A DNA stretch of 64,000 nt. Source: Rubinisphaera margarita. GTDB taxonomy: Bacteria > Planctomycetota > Planctomycetia > Planctomycetales > Planctomycetaceae. The position numbers were made by a program, and so were the translations under genes. The stretch covers positions 248,001 through 312,000 of the forward strand of contig NZ_JAKFGB010000009.1 of NCBI RefSeq assembly GCF_022267515.1, read 5' to 3'. This document shows positions 1-9,161 of this stretch, piece after piece; the stretch's first letter is position 1, and each line of letters opens with the position of its first letter. Below the pieces are notes generated by a model. It had not been told where the DNA came from and ran no database searches. It saw nothing but the letters and a program-made list of their open reading frames with translations.

Positions 1-408
1 CAGCATGTTGGTCATGAACAGAGCGTGGTAGGGTCGGGAGCAGATCACGCGGACCTTGAGTTGATACTTCGGATCCCAGCCGGCAAACGCATCGATGCAG
101 TAAAGCCGATCTCGCGTATTGAGATAATCGACGGCTCGTTCGCGATTGATGTTGAACGTCAGTTTGTCGAGCGGGAAATTGACCGGTCCCCACCAGACAT
201 CGTTCTCCGAGCCTTCGTTCTTGACGACTCGTTTGTCTTTGGGCGAGCGGCCCGTCTTGTCTCCGGAATAGGCAATCAGACATCCCGTATCGGAGAGTGT
301 CGTGCCGCGATCGAAACGGATCGCTTCCTCGTAAAGCGTTGAAGGCGACGGATTCCGCATCACGTCCTCGACATGAATCCCGTGCATCTTCAAATCAAAA
401 GCGGCCAT
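1..408 (-). CDS. pckA: Phosphoenolpyruvate carboxykinase (ATP), N-terminal part, cut by window edge
   Basis: Cytosolic enzyme that converts oxaloacetate and ATP to phosphoenolpyruvate, CO2 and ADP, the entry step of gluconeogenesis. Only the first 136 residues lie in the window; the frame stays open to base 1. The conserved GRSPKDK segment (residues 53-59, whose Arg contacts substrate in the E. coli enzyme) and the stretch with NINRERAVDY and RPYHALFMTNM near the edge are typical of the ATP-dependent family. The ATG at 408 is the most upstream methionine codon; a second ATG at residue 8 is possible. It diverges from a dicarboxylate symporter 192 bp away, which fits a joint role in C4-acid use. 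Confidence 0.9.
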   Translation of the reverse strand, partial: MAAFDLKMHGIHVEDVMRNPSPSTLYEEAIRFDRGTTLSDTGCLIAYSGDKTGRSPKDKRVVKNEGSENDVWWGPVNFPLDKLTFNINRERAVDYLNTRDRLYCIDAFAGWDPKYQLKVRVICSRPYHALFMTNML

Positions 409-460
409 CCCGGTCCATCCTTTATTCACTGTGTGAGATCCTTTGCGCCGCCCTATTGTC

Positions 461-502
461 GAAGATCCCGGAGATTTCCACAACCGGAAATTGTTGATCT
501 TC
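461..502. promoter_or_regulatory. Nested inverted repeat between pckA and the symporter gene
   Basis: Two inverted repeats share one centre: outer arms GAAGATC (461-467) and GATCTTC (496-502), inner arms ATTTCC (474-479) and GGAAAT (486-491). It sits in the 192-bp region between divergent genes, so it could be an operator for both, or an RNA hairpin in the leader of the plus-strand gene. No convincing -35/-10 pair was fixed around it. Confidence 0.4.
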
Positions 503-600
503 TTTTACAGCCCACTGGAGAAATCGGGCTCGTCCGGCTAACTTGCAACTCTGTTCAGCCCGCTCGATTGTCCCCTCCAGATCCCGGTCCAGGAACAGCC

Positions 601-2232
<1,632 letters not shown>

Positions 2233-2258
2233 ATCCACTTCAGTGGACTGTCCACCCC

Positions 2259-2311
2259 GGATGGCACAGAGATTCATCTCTGTGTTGCCAGGCAACAGGA
2301 GGCTTGTCGTG
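2259..2311. repeat. Tandem-hairpin intergenic repeat, family B copy 1
   Basis: Two adjacent hairpins, CAGAGA-TTCA-TCTCTG (2267-2282) and GTTGCC-A-GGCAAC (2284-2296), followed by a GAGGCTTGTC tail. A close copy lies at 37687-37740. It stands between two convergent genes and may also help end transcription. Confidence 0.75.
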
Positions 2312-2404
2312 AGTGAAAGAGCGTGCGAGGTTTCTCTTTCAGTGGACCCAGAGAGTCGAACCACCTGCATTACGCGTCCGTATCGCGGCCCCTACTGCAG
2401 TGGA

Positions 2405-3892
2405 CTATTTCTTGATCAGCTTCTGGAACCGGGCGAAGGCGTTCTGCCATGCGGACTGATCCCGGGGTTCGAAGCGGCGGGATTCGGTTGACTGGCGGAC
2501 GATGCGGCGGATGTCTTCCAGAGAAGCGACTTCGCCCGCGGTACGCGCCTGGATGAGCAGGTTGCCCATTACGGTCGCTTCGACCGGGCCGGTGATGACC
2601 GGGACGCCACAGGCATCGGCTGTGAACTGGTTGAGCAGATCGCTGTTGGAGCCGCCTCCGACGATGTGCATCACTTCGATCGTCTCGCCGGTCAGTTCCT
2701 GAATGCCGTCGAGCACCGAACGATACTTCAGAGCCAGACTTTCCAGTGCACACCGGACGAGCTGGCCGGCTGATTCCGGGACCGGTTCGCCGTGCGCTTT
2801 GCAGTAGCCCTGCAGCGCTTCAACCATGTTATCCGGATGCAGGAACGCCGAGTCGTTGGGGTCGACGATCGAACGGAACGGCTCGGCCTGTTCGGCGAGC
2901 ATCGTCAGCTCGGAATAATCGTAGTTCTGTCCCTGCGCTTCAAACGCCCGCTTGCAGCCCTGGACGAGCCAGAGCCCCATCACGTTCTTCAACAGACGGT
3001 ACGTGCCATCGACGCCCCCTTCATTGGTGACGTTCATCTTCAGAGCGGCGTCCGTCAGGATCGCGTCCTGCACTTCAACGCCGATCAGAGACCACGTTCC
3101 CGAACTGATGTAGGCCCAGTTTGCTTTCCCGGTGTTCTCGGTTGGAATCGCCGCGACGGCAGCCGCCGTGTCGTGGGTCGGCGGGGCGACAACGGAGATC
3201 TTGCCGAGGCCGGTCTGTTTGCAGATGGCATCACGCAGGGTGCCGAGCTTGGTGCCCGGCGTCACGACCTGCGGGAACATTTCGGTCGGCAGATCGAACT
3301 TGCGGAGCATGTCGAAGGCCCAGTCGTTGTCCGTCGGGTGGAAGCACTGTGAGGTGGTCGCGTTGGTGAATTCCACAACCCGGCTGCCGCTGAGAAGCCA
3401 GTGGAAGTAGTCCGGCATCATCAGAATTTTGTCGGCCAGACCGAGCATCTCGGCGTGATCCCGCTGCGTGGCGAGCAGCTGGTAGAGCGTGTTGATCTCC
3501 ATGAACTGCAGGCCGGAATTGGCGAAGATCTCCTCTTGCGGCACGCGAGAGAACGCCTGCTGCACCATCCCTTCGTTGCGGGGATCGCGGTAGTTGTAAG
3601 GAAGCCCGAGCAGTTCGCCGGTCTTGGAAAGCAGGACGTAATCGACGCCCCAGGTATCGACGCCGACGGAGACGATCGAATCGCCATAGCGTTCCGCGGC
3701 AATTGTGAGCCCGGCGAGGATCTCTTTCCAGAGGCCGACCACGTTCCAGCGAAGCGTGCCGGCGACATTAACCGGGCCGTTGGGGAAGCGATGCAGTTCG
3801 TCCAGCTGCAGCCGCTGGCCGTCGAATCGGCCCGCCATCACGCGGCCGCTTTCCGCTCCCAGATCGACGCCGAGGTAAACTTGCTCACTCAT
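2405..3892 (-). CDS. rhaB: Rhamnulokinase
   Basis: Phosphorylates L-rhamnulose at position 1 in rhamnose breakdown. The 495-residue length matches the family (E. coli about 489), and it has the FGGY-kinase layout: N-terminal phosphate motif GVDLGAESGRV (residues 8-18), the segment GVDTWGVDYVLL, the PTHDTAAAVAA motif in the middle and the adenosine-binding VGGGSNSDLLNQ segment in the C-terminal half. The AESGR variant of the first motif is characteristic of rhamnulokinases. It lies 101 bp downstream of the uracil-DNA glycosylase gene on the same strand; no other rhamnose gene is in the window, so it is isolated from its pathway here. Confidence 0.92.
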   Translation of the reverse strand: MSEQVYLGVDLGAESGRVMAGRFDGQRLQLDELHRFPNGPVNVAGTLRWNVVGLWKEILAGLTIAAERYGDSIVSVGVDTWGVDYVLLSKTGELLGLPYNYRDPRNEGMVQQAFSRVPQEEIFANSGLQFMEINTLYQLLATQRDHAEMLGLADKILMMPDYFHWLLSGSRVVEFTNATTSQCFHPTDNDWAFDMLRKFDLPTEMFPQVVTPGTKLGTLRDAICKQTGLGKISVVAPPTHDTAAAVAAIPTENTGKANWAYISSGTWSLIGVEVQDAILTDAALKMNVTNEGGVDGTYRLLKNVMGLWLVQGCKRAFEAQGQNYDYSELTMLAEQAEPFRSIVDPNDSAFLHPDNMVEALQGYCKAHGEPVPESAGQLVRCALESLALKYRSVLDGIQELTGETIEVMHIVGGGSNSDLLNQFTADACGVPVITGPVEATVMGNLLIQARTAGEVASLEDIRRIVRQSTESRRFEPRDQSAWQNAFARFQKLIKK

Positions 3893-3993
3893 GTCACACA
3901 GTCCCAGTCAATATTTCGCAGTGGTTCATCAGCCGATCAACATATCGGATGGCGTGTCTGTGGAAAAGCAGACCGATTCGGAAGGAGCCCCGA

Positions 3994-4893
3994 TTACTTC
4001 TTCGGGTTCTCTGGATCGATTCCCATTTCTCGCAGCAGGATCTTCAGGTCTTCCCAGACCAGCTTTTTCGCAGGAGGATTCCGCAGCAGGTACGACGGGT
4101 GATAAGTGCAGAGGACCTTGGAATGTTCGTAGTCGAACAGTTCGCCCCGCAGCCGGCCAATCGGTGTTTTCGTCTGCAGAATATTCTGAGCGGCGATCGT
4201 GCCCCAGCAGACGATGTAATCGGGATCGACGGTCGCAATCTGCCCCAGCAGATACTCGCGGCAGTTGCCGGCTTCGATGGGAGACGGATTTCGGTTCCCC
4301 GGCGGGCGGCAGCGAAGAATGTTACAGATGTAGAGTTCTTCGCGCGTCCAGCCGCAGGCTTCGATGATCTTGTTCAGCAGCTGCCCCGCCCGGCCCACGA
4401 ACGGTTCGCCCTGTTTGTCCTCGTCGGCTCCGGGAGCTTCGCCGATAAACATGACGCGGGCTTCCGGATTGCCGACGCCAAAAACGGTTTGCGTTCGAGC
4501 CGCAGCCAGTTCCGGGCAACGGGTGCATTTGGAAACCGTGTCGGCAAGTTGAGCGAGACACTGGACACGTTCAGCATGTTTCATCGTTTGGCGTTCTGTT
4601 CGTCGAGGTCCTTCGGCGGACGGCGGAGTCACTTCGGGAGGCGGAGCCTGAACCCGAGGCGGCTCGGTGTATTCAGGGCGCTGCGGTGCAGCAGGCGCGG
4701 GGGGCTGTTTCGCGACCGGTGGTGGAGCAGACGGAGTCGGTCGAGCGGGCTGAGGCGGCTCCGGGGCCGCGGTTGTGGCAGCGGCGGCCAGATCGTCCAG
4801 CAGCGAGGCCTCTCCCTGGAACTTGTCCAGATGAGACATCCCGGCTCGTTGCCAGGACTCCAGTGATTGCAGGATCAGTCGATCGAGTTGCAT
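3994..4893 (-). CDS. udg: Family 4 uracil-DNA glycosylase (4Fe-4S type)
   Basis: Removes uracil from DNA in base-excision repair. The catalytic domain covers about residues 120-295. The iron-sulfur ligands are C123, C126 (CTRC), C195 (LRCRPPGNRNP) and C211; the uracil-binding motif GEAPGADED is at 151-159 and the HPSYLL motif at 265-270. Residues about 40-95 form a proline/alanine-rich linker that the minimal enzymes lack, after a short N-terminal region (1-35) of unknown role. The gene is 9 bp downstream of the zinc-ribbon membrane protein gene, so the two are probably co-transcribed. Confidence 0.93.
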   Translation of the reverse strand: MQLDRLILQSLESWQRAGMSHLDKFQGEASLLDDLAAAATTAAPEPPQPARPTPSAPPPVAKQPPAPAAPQRPEYTEPPRVQAPPPEVTPPSAEGPRRTERQTMKHAERVQCLAQLADTVSKCTRCPELAAARTQTVFGVGNPEARVMFIGEAPGADEDKQGEPFVGRAGQLLNKIIEACGWTREELYICNILRCRPPGNRNPSPIEAGNCREYLLGQIATVDPDYIVCWGTIAAQNILQTKTPIGRLRGELFDYEHSKVLCTYHPSYLLRNPPAKKLVWEDLKILLREMGIDPENPKK

Positions 4894-4902
4894 GGGTTTG
4901 GG

Positions 4903-5436
4903 TTACTTCGACAGGTCCTTCAGGTAGTCATCGATGCCGGGGGCGTCGTTCACATCCAGATCCTGCAGAATCTGCTGCCGGCTCCGACGGTAGAAGCGAT
5001 TGGCTTCGGTATAGTCGTTGAGTTTCTTTTGAACGTGAATTCCCTGAAAGATGGCTCCTCCGATGAAGAGAATTCCGAACAACGCCATCGGGGGGAAAAT
5101 CGAGCCGGCGAAGATCGTCCAGAAGAGTCCGAACAGAACAATGAAGCCGGTTCCGAACAGATGGGCTTTGCCGGGCAGAGACATTTCCCCGTCCTTGCCC
5201 TTCACCATGAAGTTCTCTCGCCGCATCATCCATTCGCGATCGAGTCGCTCCAGCTCGTTCTGCTGACGAATTTTCTCCAGCGTCGACGCGTCGGGTTCAT
5301 CGTCCGCCATCTTCTCGGTATGTCGGTCTTCAATCCGCAGATGCGTGTTGCAGTAGCCACAGCGAACGGAACGCGTTCCTTTGGGAACCTCCAGCGGAGC
5401 TCCGCAACCGTTGCACACTGTTGCCAGTAGTCTCAT
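4903..5436 (-). CDS. Zinc-ribbon membrane protein of unknown function
   Basis: A 177-residue protein with no recognised family. It starts with a zinc-ribbon (CNGC at 8-11 and CGYC at 26-29), continues with a charged, probably helical region (about 45-90), then two close membrane helices (about 93-111 and 114-132) and a charged tail. The ribbon resembles those of short LSD1-type or rubrerythrin-like fingers. It lies directly upstream of the uracil-DNA glycosylase gene (9-bp gap). Two helices with both ends hydrophilic would place the ribbon in the cytoplasm. A function cannot be assigned. Confidence 0.75.
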   Translation of the reverse strand: MRLLATVCNGCGAPLEVPKGTRSVRCGYCNTHLRIEDRHTEKMADDEPDASTLEKIRQQNELERLDREWMMRRENFMVKGKDGEMSLPGKAHLFGTGFIVLFGLFWTIFAGSIFPPMALFGILFIGGAIFQGIHVQKKLNDYTEANRFYRRSRQQILQDLDVNDAPGIDDYLKDLSK

Positions 5437-5531
5437 GGGTGAGCATCCGAGAAAAGAGTACCGACCGTGGCGTGCATCCTAGAGCAGATCGCACGGCAGC
5501 CCAACTGATCATTCCGGGGAAAGTGAAAGTT

Positions 5532-5562
5532 CTGAGGCCGTGACGCGAAACCACGGCCTCAG
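5532..5562 (-). terminator. Hairpin terminator after the sulfatase gene
   Basis: Perfect 11-bp stem (CTGAGGCCGTG, 5532-5542; CACGGCCTCAG, 5552-5562) with a 9-base loop, 28 bp past the sulfatase stop. On the minus strand it is followed by a pyrimidine-rich, T-containing stretch rather than a clean T-run. Confidence 0.6.
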
Positions 5563-5589
5563 TCTTCGCAGTCGGCTCAAACCGACAGA

Positions 5590-7047
5590 CTACTTCTTGT
5601 TCGAGGACTTGCGACCGCCGACTTTCCAGGCCGGATGCGGCTCGTGAGCCTTGTCCATGATTCCGGCCATCTTATTCGCGAGCTGCGGGTTCTCATCGGC
5701 GATGTTGTTCTCCTCGCCGAGATCTTTGGAGAGATCATACAGCTGCACATCGCCATCGAACATCGGCTGGCGAATCGCCTTGTACTTGCCCTGACGAACC
5801 GCCTGTCGGGACCCCTGTTCGTAGAACTCCCAGTACAGATAGTCGTGTTCTTTCTGCTGCTTCGACTTGCCGAGCAGTTCGGGCAGGAACGAAATGCTGT
5901 CGAGCCCCTGCGGCGTCTCCACGCCGGCCAGATCGCAGGCGGTCGCGAAGAAGTCACCGAAGTAGCCGATGTGATCGGAAACCGTTCCCGCCTTCACCTT
6001 GCCCGGCCAGCGGACGATGAACGGGACTCGAATGCCCCCTTCGGTCAGATCCCGTTTCATGCCTTTGAGCGGGCCGTTCGGATCGAAGGTGTCCGGATTA
6101 TTTCCGCCTTCTTTGTGCGGCCCGTTGTCGGAGGTGAACATGACGATCGTGTCCTGATCCATGCCGAGCTGCTTGAGTTTCTCGAACATCTGGCCGATGC
6201 CGGAATCCATCCGCGTGATCATTGCGGCCTGTCCCTTATCGGGATCGGACCAGTCCTTATCGGCGTAAATGCCGTAGTCGGGCACTTCCTGGCCGTTGCC
6301 GGTGCCGCGAGTCCCTTCGTTGTTGGCGTGGGGAATTGTCAGGGCGAGATACAGAAAGAAGGGCTGGCCATCTTTCCGTTCATCGAGATAGCTGAGCGTG
6401 TCTTCCATGAACAGATCGTGGGAATAATCGACCCGCTTCGTGGCATAACCGGCTGCTCCCCATTCGCCGACTTTCATTTTCTCGACGACGTTCCGGAGCT
6501 GCACCTTCTCTTCATTCCGCCAGAGAATCTCGGGATAGTAGTTGTGAGCGTGATGCTGGCTGAGGTAGCCGAAGCTGTAGTCGAAGCCCTGCTTGCTGGG
6601 GAAACCGGCTTCTCCGCCCCCCGGCTCGCCAAGGCCCCATTTGCCGATCAGAGCGTTGTAATAGCCGGCATCGTCGAGAACTTCGGCAATCGTCACGTCT
6701 TCATCCCGCAGTTTCTGCTTGTCCGAAGAGCCATTTCCCCGCACCTGACAGTGGCCCGTATGCAGTCCGGTCATGAGCACGCAGCGGGAGGGAGCACAGA
6801 CAGTGGCTCCCGCGTAGAACTGTGTGAACTTCATCCCCTCGGCGGCCATCTGATCGAGATGAGGCGTCTTGATTTTCTCCTGACCGTAGCAGCCGAGGTC
6901 GCCGTAACCGAGGTCATCGGCGAGGATGAAAATGATATTCGGCTTCGACGGTTCCGCGGCGGAAGCCACCGAGCCGGTAATGACCAGAGCGGCAGCGACA
7001 AGCAGCAGAGAAAAGAGGGACGTACGTAACCGGAGTGTATGCAACAT
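5590..7047 (-). CDS. Secreted sulfatase (formylglycine type, family S1)
   Basis: Hydrolyses sulfate esters, probably of polysaccharides, outside the cytoplasm. The ATG at 7047 is chosen because it opens a clean signal peptide (about residues 1-31, cut after ASAA). Metal ligands lie in ADDLGYGD (43-50) and the formylglycine motif C84-A-P-S-R88 is intact, followed by LMTGLHTGH. Downstream are FTSDNGPHKEGG and GIRVPFIVRWPG, typical of arylsulfatase A-like enzymes. At 485 residues it has normal length. No sulfatase-maturing enzyme or carbohydrate-active enzyme is nearby in the window, so its substrate is open. Confidence 0.93.
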   Translation of the reverse strand: MLHTLRLRTSLFSLLLVAAALVITGSVASAAEPSKPNIIFILADDLGYGDLGCYGQEKIKTPHLDQMAAEGMKFTQFYAGATVCAPSRCVLMTGLHTGHCQVRGNGSSDKQKLRDEDVTIAEVLDDAGYYNALIGKWGLGEPGGGEAGFPSKQGFDYSFGYLSQHHAHNYYPEILWRNEEKVQLRNVVEKMKVGEWGAAGYATKRVDYSHDLFMEDTLSYLDERKDGQPFFLYLALTIPHANNEGTRGTGNGQEVPDYGIYADKDWSDPDKGQAAMITRMDSGIGQMFEKLKQLGMDQDTIVMFTSDNGPHKEGGNNPDTFDPNGPLKGMKRDLTEGGIRVPFIVRWPGKVKAGTVSDHIGYFGDFFATACDLAGVETPQGLDSISFLPELLGKSKQQKEHDYLYWEFYEQGSRQAVRQGKYKAIRQPMFDGDVQLYDLSKDLGEENNIADENPQLANKMAGIMDKAHEPHPAWKVGGRKSSNKK

Positions 7048-7157
7048 GGGCTGAGTTCCGTTTCGAGAATGATTTCGCAATGGGTTCCCGCCAGTATCAA
7101 CGGAACGATCGCACGCGTCAACGATCCATCAGAAGCCGAACATGCGAAGCCGGCCCG

Positions 7158-7973
7158 TCACCCGAGACCGACATCGAGAATCATCATGACAGTGAAGCCG
7201 ACGAGCAGGCTGATGGTCGCCAGATCGATGTGACCTCCGTCGTGAGCCTCCGGAATCAGTTCTTCGACCACCACGAAGACCATCGCCCCGGCGGCAAAGC
7301 TCAGGGCGTAGGGGAGAATCGGGGCAGCGAAGACGACCGCGGTTGCTCCAATCACCGCCGCGACTGGCTCGACGAGTGCGGAGAGCTGGCCGTACCAGAA
7401 ACTCTTGCCCCGGCTCATCCCCTCGGCTCGCAGCGGCATTGCGACCGCAATTCCCTCCGGAAAGTTCTGGATCGCGATGCCGATCGACAGGGCAATCGCG
7501 GCAGCCGTGCTGCTCGCCTCGAGTCCGGACAGAGCCCCGGCAAAGGCGACGCCGACGGCAAGTCCTTCCGGGATGTTGTGCAGCGTGATGGCCGTCACCA
7601 GCAGCACGGCTCGACGCCAGGTCGTCCGCGGCCCCTCGGCGTCTTCAATCGACTTCCCTAAGTGCAGATGGGGCAGCAGTTTATCGAAGGCCCAGATTCC
7701 TCCTCCGCCGAGCAGAAACCCGACCGCCGGCGGAAACCAGCTCGGCAGCGGCCCCTGTTCCGAGATCTCGATCGCGGGAGCGAGCAGCGACCAGTAACTG
7801 GCGGCCAGCATCACGCCGCCGGAAAATCCGAGCATGGAATCGAGCAGCTTGCGATTCACGCTGCGGGTGAAAAAGACACAGCTGGCACCGAGAGCCGTGA
7901 GCATCCAGGTTCCCAGCCCCGCAATCAGAGCCTGGAGAATCGGGTTGAGTGCGAGAAACCAGTCCATCATCAC
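7158..7973 (-). CDS. ZIP family metal transporter (GufA/ZupT-like)
   Basis: Inner-membrane importer of divalent metals such as Zn2+ or Fe2+. The 271 residues form about eight membrane helices. The hallmark HNIPEG motif is at 132-137 in the fourth helix and the paired QNFPEG at 169-174 in the fifth; together they form the two-metal site of the family. A histidine-containing loop (PHLHLG, about 101-106) lies between helices 3 and 4, as usual. The gene diverges from the arsR promoter (about 120 bp between start codons), so the two could share control, but no metal-uptake operator was recognised. Confidence 0.88.
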   Translation of the reverse strand: MMMDWFLALNPILQALIAGLGTWMLTALGASCVFFTRSVNRKLLDSMLGFSGGVMLAASYWSLLAPAIEISEQGPLPSWFPPAVGFLLGGGGIWAFDKLLPHLHLGKSIEDAEGPRTTWRRAVLLVTAITLHNIPEGLAVGVAFAGALSGLEASSTAAAIALSIGIAIQNFPEGIAVAMPLRAEGMSRGKSFWYGQLSALVEPVAAVIGATAVVFAAPILPYALSFAAGAMVFVVVEELIPEAHDGGHIDLATISLLVGFTVMMILDVGLG

Positions 7974-8060
7974 AAGCTGCTCCGGAAGATCGAACTCGAA
8001 AACCCGATTGTAATGGAGCTCAGTGATTCGTGAAGAATCATCTCAGCGGACGAGATTCCC

Positions 8061-8103
8061 TTGACGAAACGCCCTCGGCTGCCGATCATGGCAATATGAC
8101 CAT
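8061..8103 (+). promoter_or_regulatory. Candidate arsR promoter and ArsR operator
   Basis: TTGACG (8061-8066), a 17-base spacer, then GATCAT (8084-8089) form a plausible sigma-70-type promoter. Seven bases after the -10 lies the ATG at 8096, so the transcript could be leaderless. An imperfect inverted repeat ATGG...CCAT (8088-8103) covers the predicted start point. Its ATGGCAATATG core recurs almost exactly (ATGGCTATATG) at 8441-8451. Confidence 0.5.
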
Positions 8104-8422
8104 AAGCGAAAAAGACCGCCGACGCTACGAAGCCCGGGCGAAGATCGCCAAAGCGATGGCTCATCCGAGCCGTCTGTATATGCTCGATCTTCTCCAGCAG
8201 CGGGAAATGTGCGTCGGGGAACTGACGGAAGCGGTCGGAGCCGATCAATCGACGGTCTCCAAGCATCTGGCGGTCCTGAAGGACGTCGGACTGGTCAGCG
8301 TTCGGAAAGAGGGCGCTCTGAGTTACTACAACCTGCAGTGCGGCTGCCTCGATGGCTTCTTCAACTGCATGGAAACGGTCCTGTTAACCGATCTCACGAT
8401 GCGACGGGCGTCGGTCGAATAA
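8096..8422 (+). CDS. arsR: ArsR/SmtB family metalloid-responsive repressor
   Basis: DNA-binding repressor that leaves its operator when arsenite or a related metalloid binds. The 108 residues form one winged-helix domain (about 12-80) with recognition helix DQSTVSKHLAVLK. The usual CVC metal site in the DNA-binding helix is reduced to a single Cys (C39, CVGEL); instead there is a C-terminal trio C82, C84 and C91, comparable in position to the three-cysteine As(III) site of the Acidithiobacillus ferrooxidans protein. The ATG at 8096 is preferred because the predicted promoter would start transcription there; a GTG at 8030 would add 22 residues. It heads the arsenic operon. Confidence 0.88.
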   Translation: MTISEKDRRRYEARAKIAKAMAHPSRLYMLDLLQQREMCVGELTEAVGADQSTVSKHLAVLKDVGLVSVRKEGALSYYNLQCGCLDGFFNCMETVLLTDLTMRRASVE

Positions 8423-8430
8423 ATTTTTTT

Positions 8431-8454
8431 CGCCATTTACATGGCTATATGGCG
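8431..8454. promoter_or_regulatory. Second candidate ArsR operator
   Basis: Directly after the arsR stop is an inverted repeat with arms CGCCAT (8431-8436) and ATGGCG (8449-8454); a second overlapping repeat is GCCAT/ATGGC (8432-8445). It shares the ATGGC(A/T)ATATG core with the site at arsR. It could give the downstream genes extra control. Confidence 0.45.
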
Positions 8455-8493
8455 ATTTGGCAATGCGTCCATTTCGGAAAGAGGATTAGGGAG

Positions 8494-8607
8494 ATGACGG
8501 AGGACACCAGCCGGGGCGTGGGTCGGTTCCTGGCGCCGCTGCTCATTCTGATTCTCTGCATCATGAGCATCTCACGCTGGGCCCTCGAACTCACCAGTCA
8601 TTCGTAA
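8494..8607 (+). CDS. 37-residue single-helix membrane microprotein in the ars operon
   Basis: A short open frame lies between arsR and arsC. It starts with ATG at 8494 right behind a purine-rich AGGATTAGGGAG site and ends with TAA at 8605-8607, 41 bp before arsC. The product has a charged N-terminus (MTEDTSRG), one strongly hydrophobic helix (about residues 10-26, LAPLLILILC) and a short polar tail. It has no recognisable family. Position, ribosome site and hydrophobic composition support a real small protein, for example a partner of the arsenite exporter or a sensor, but this is inference. Confidence 0.55.
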   Translation: MTEDTSRGVGRFLAPLLILILCIMSISRWALELTSHS

Positions 8608-8648
8608 TCCGTCTCCCTGACCGCGAAATTCAACTTGAAGGGACGAAC

Positions 8649-9128
8649 GTGGAAATCAATTCCGACAAACCGATCGTGCTTTTCCTCTGCACGGGTAACT
8701 CCGCCCGCAGCCAGATGGCCGAAGCCTTCCTGCGAACCCACGCCGGCGATCGGTTCGAAGCCTGCAGTGCCGGGCTGGAGCCGAAAGGCGTGCATCCACT
8801 GACGATCGCCGTCATGGACGAAGTCGGCATCAGCCTGGAAGGGCAGCACTCGAAATCACTCACTGAGTACCTCGGCAAGATCCCCGCTCGATATGTCATT
8901 TTCGTTTGCGAGAATGCCGAGCAATCCTGCCCGCGGGTCTGGCCGTTTGCTCTCATGTCGTTCTGCATGCCCTTCCCCGATCCCGCTGCGGCTGAAGGAA
9001 CGGAAGAAGAACGCCTGCAGGCCTTCCGCGACGTACGCGATCAGATCGAACAACGGATCCTCGAATGGCTTCAGGCCATCCCGAACTCCAGCCATGAGTC
9101 GGGAATCTCGCCTGCTCCACCGCAGTAA
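8649..9128 (+). CDS. arsC: Arsenate reductase, thioredoxin-coupled (low-molecular-weight phosphatase fold)
   Basis: Reduces arsenate to arsenite in the cytoplasm. The P-loop CTGNSAR (C14 to R20) is intact and the two resolving cysteines are at C87 and C94 (CENAEQSC), matching the C10/C82/C89 triad of the S. aureus-type enzyme. The GTG at 8649 is chosen because AAGGGA stands just before it and the P-loop then falls at the usual distance from the N-terminus. At 159 residues it is a little longer than the family because of a polar C-terminal tail. First of two arsC genes in this operon. Confidence 0.88.
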   Translation: MEINSDKPIVLFLCTGNSARSQMAEAFLRTHAGDRFEACSAGLEPKGVHPLTIAVMDEVGISLEGQHSKSLTEYLGKIPARYVIFVCENAEQSCPRVWPFALMSFCMPFPDPAAAEGTEEERLQAFRDVRDQIEQRILEWLQAIPNSSHESGISPAPPQ

Positions 9129-9161
9129 CATTCAAGGCAGCCACACACCAGGAGAAAAAGC

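Noticed and set aside
2239..2404. Three CAGTGGAC octamers around the end of the symporter gene
   Set aside because: Short and irregularly spaced; could be chance.
5635..7029. A 464-codon plus-strand frame opposite the sulfatase gene
   Set aside because: The sulfatase frame has signal peptide and active-site motif; the opposite frame has nothing recognisable.
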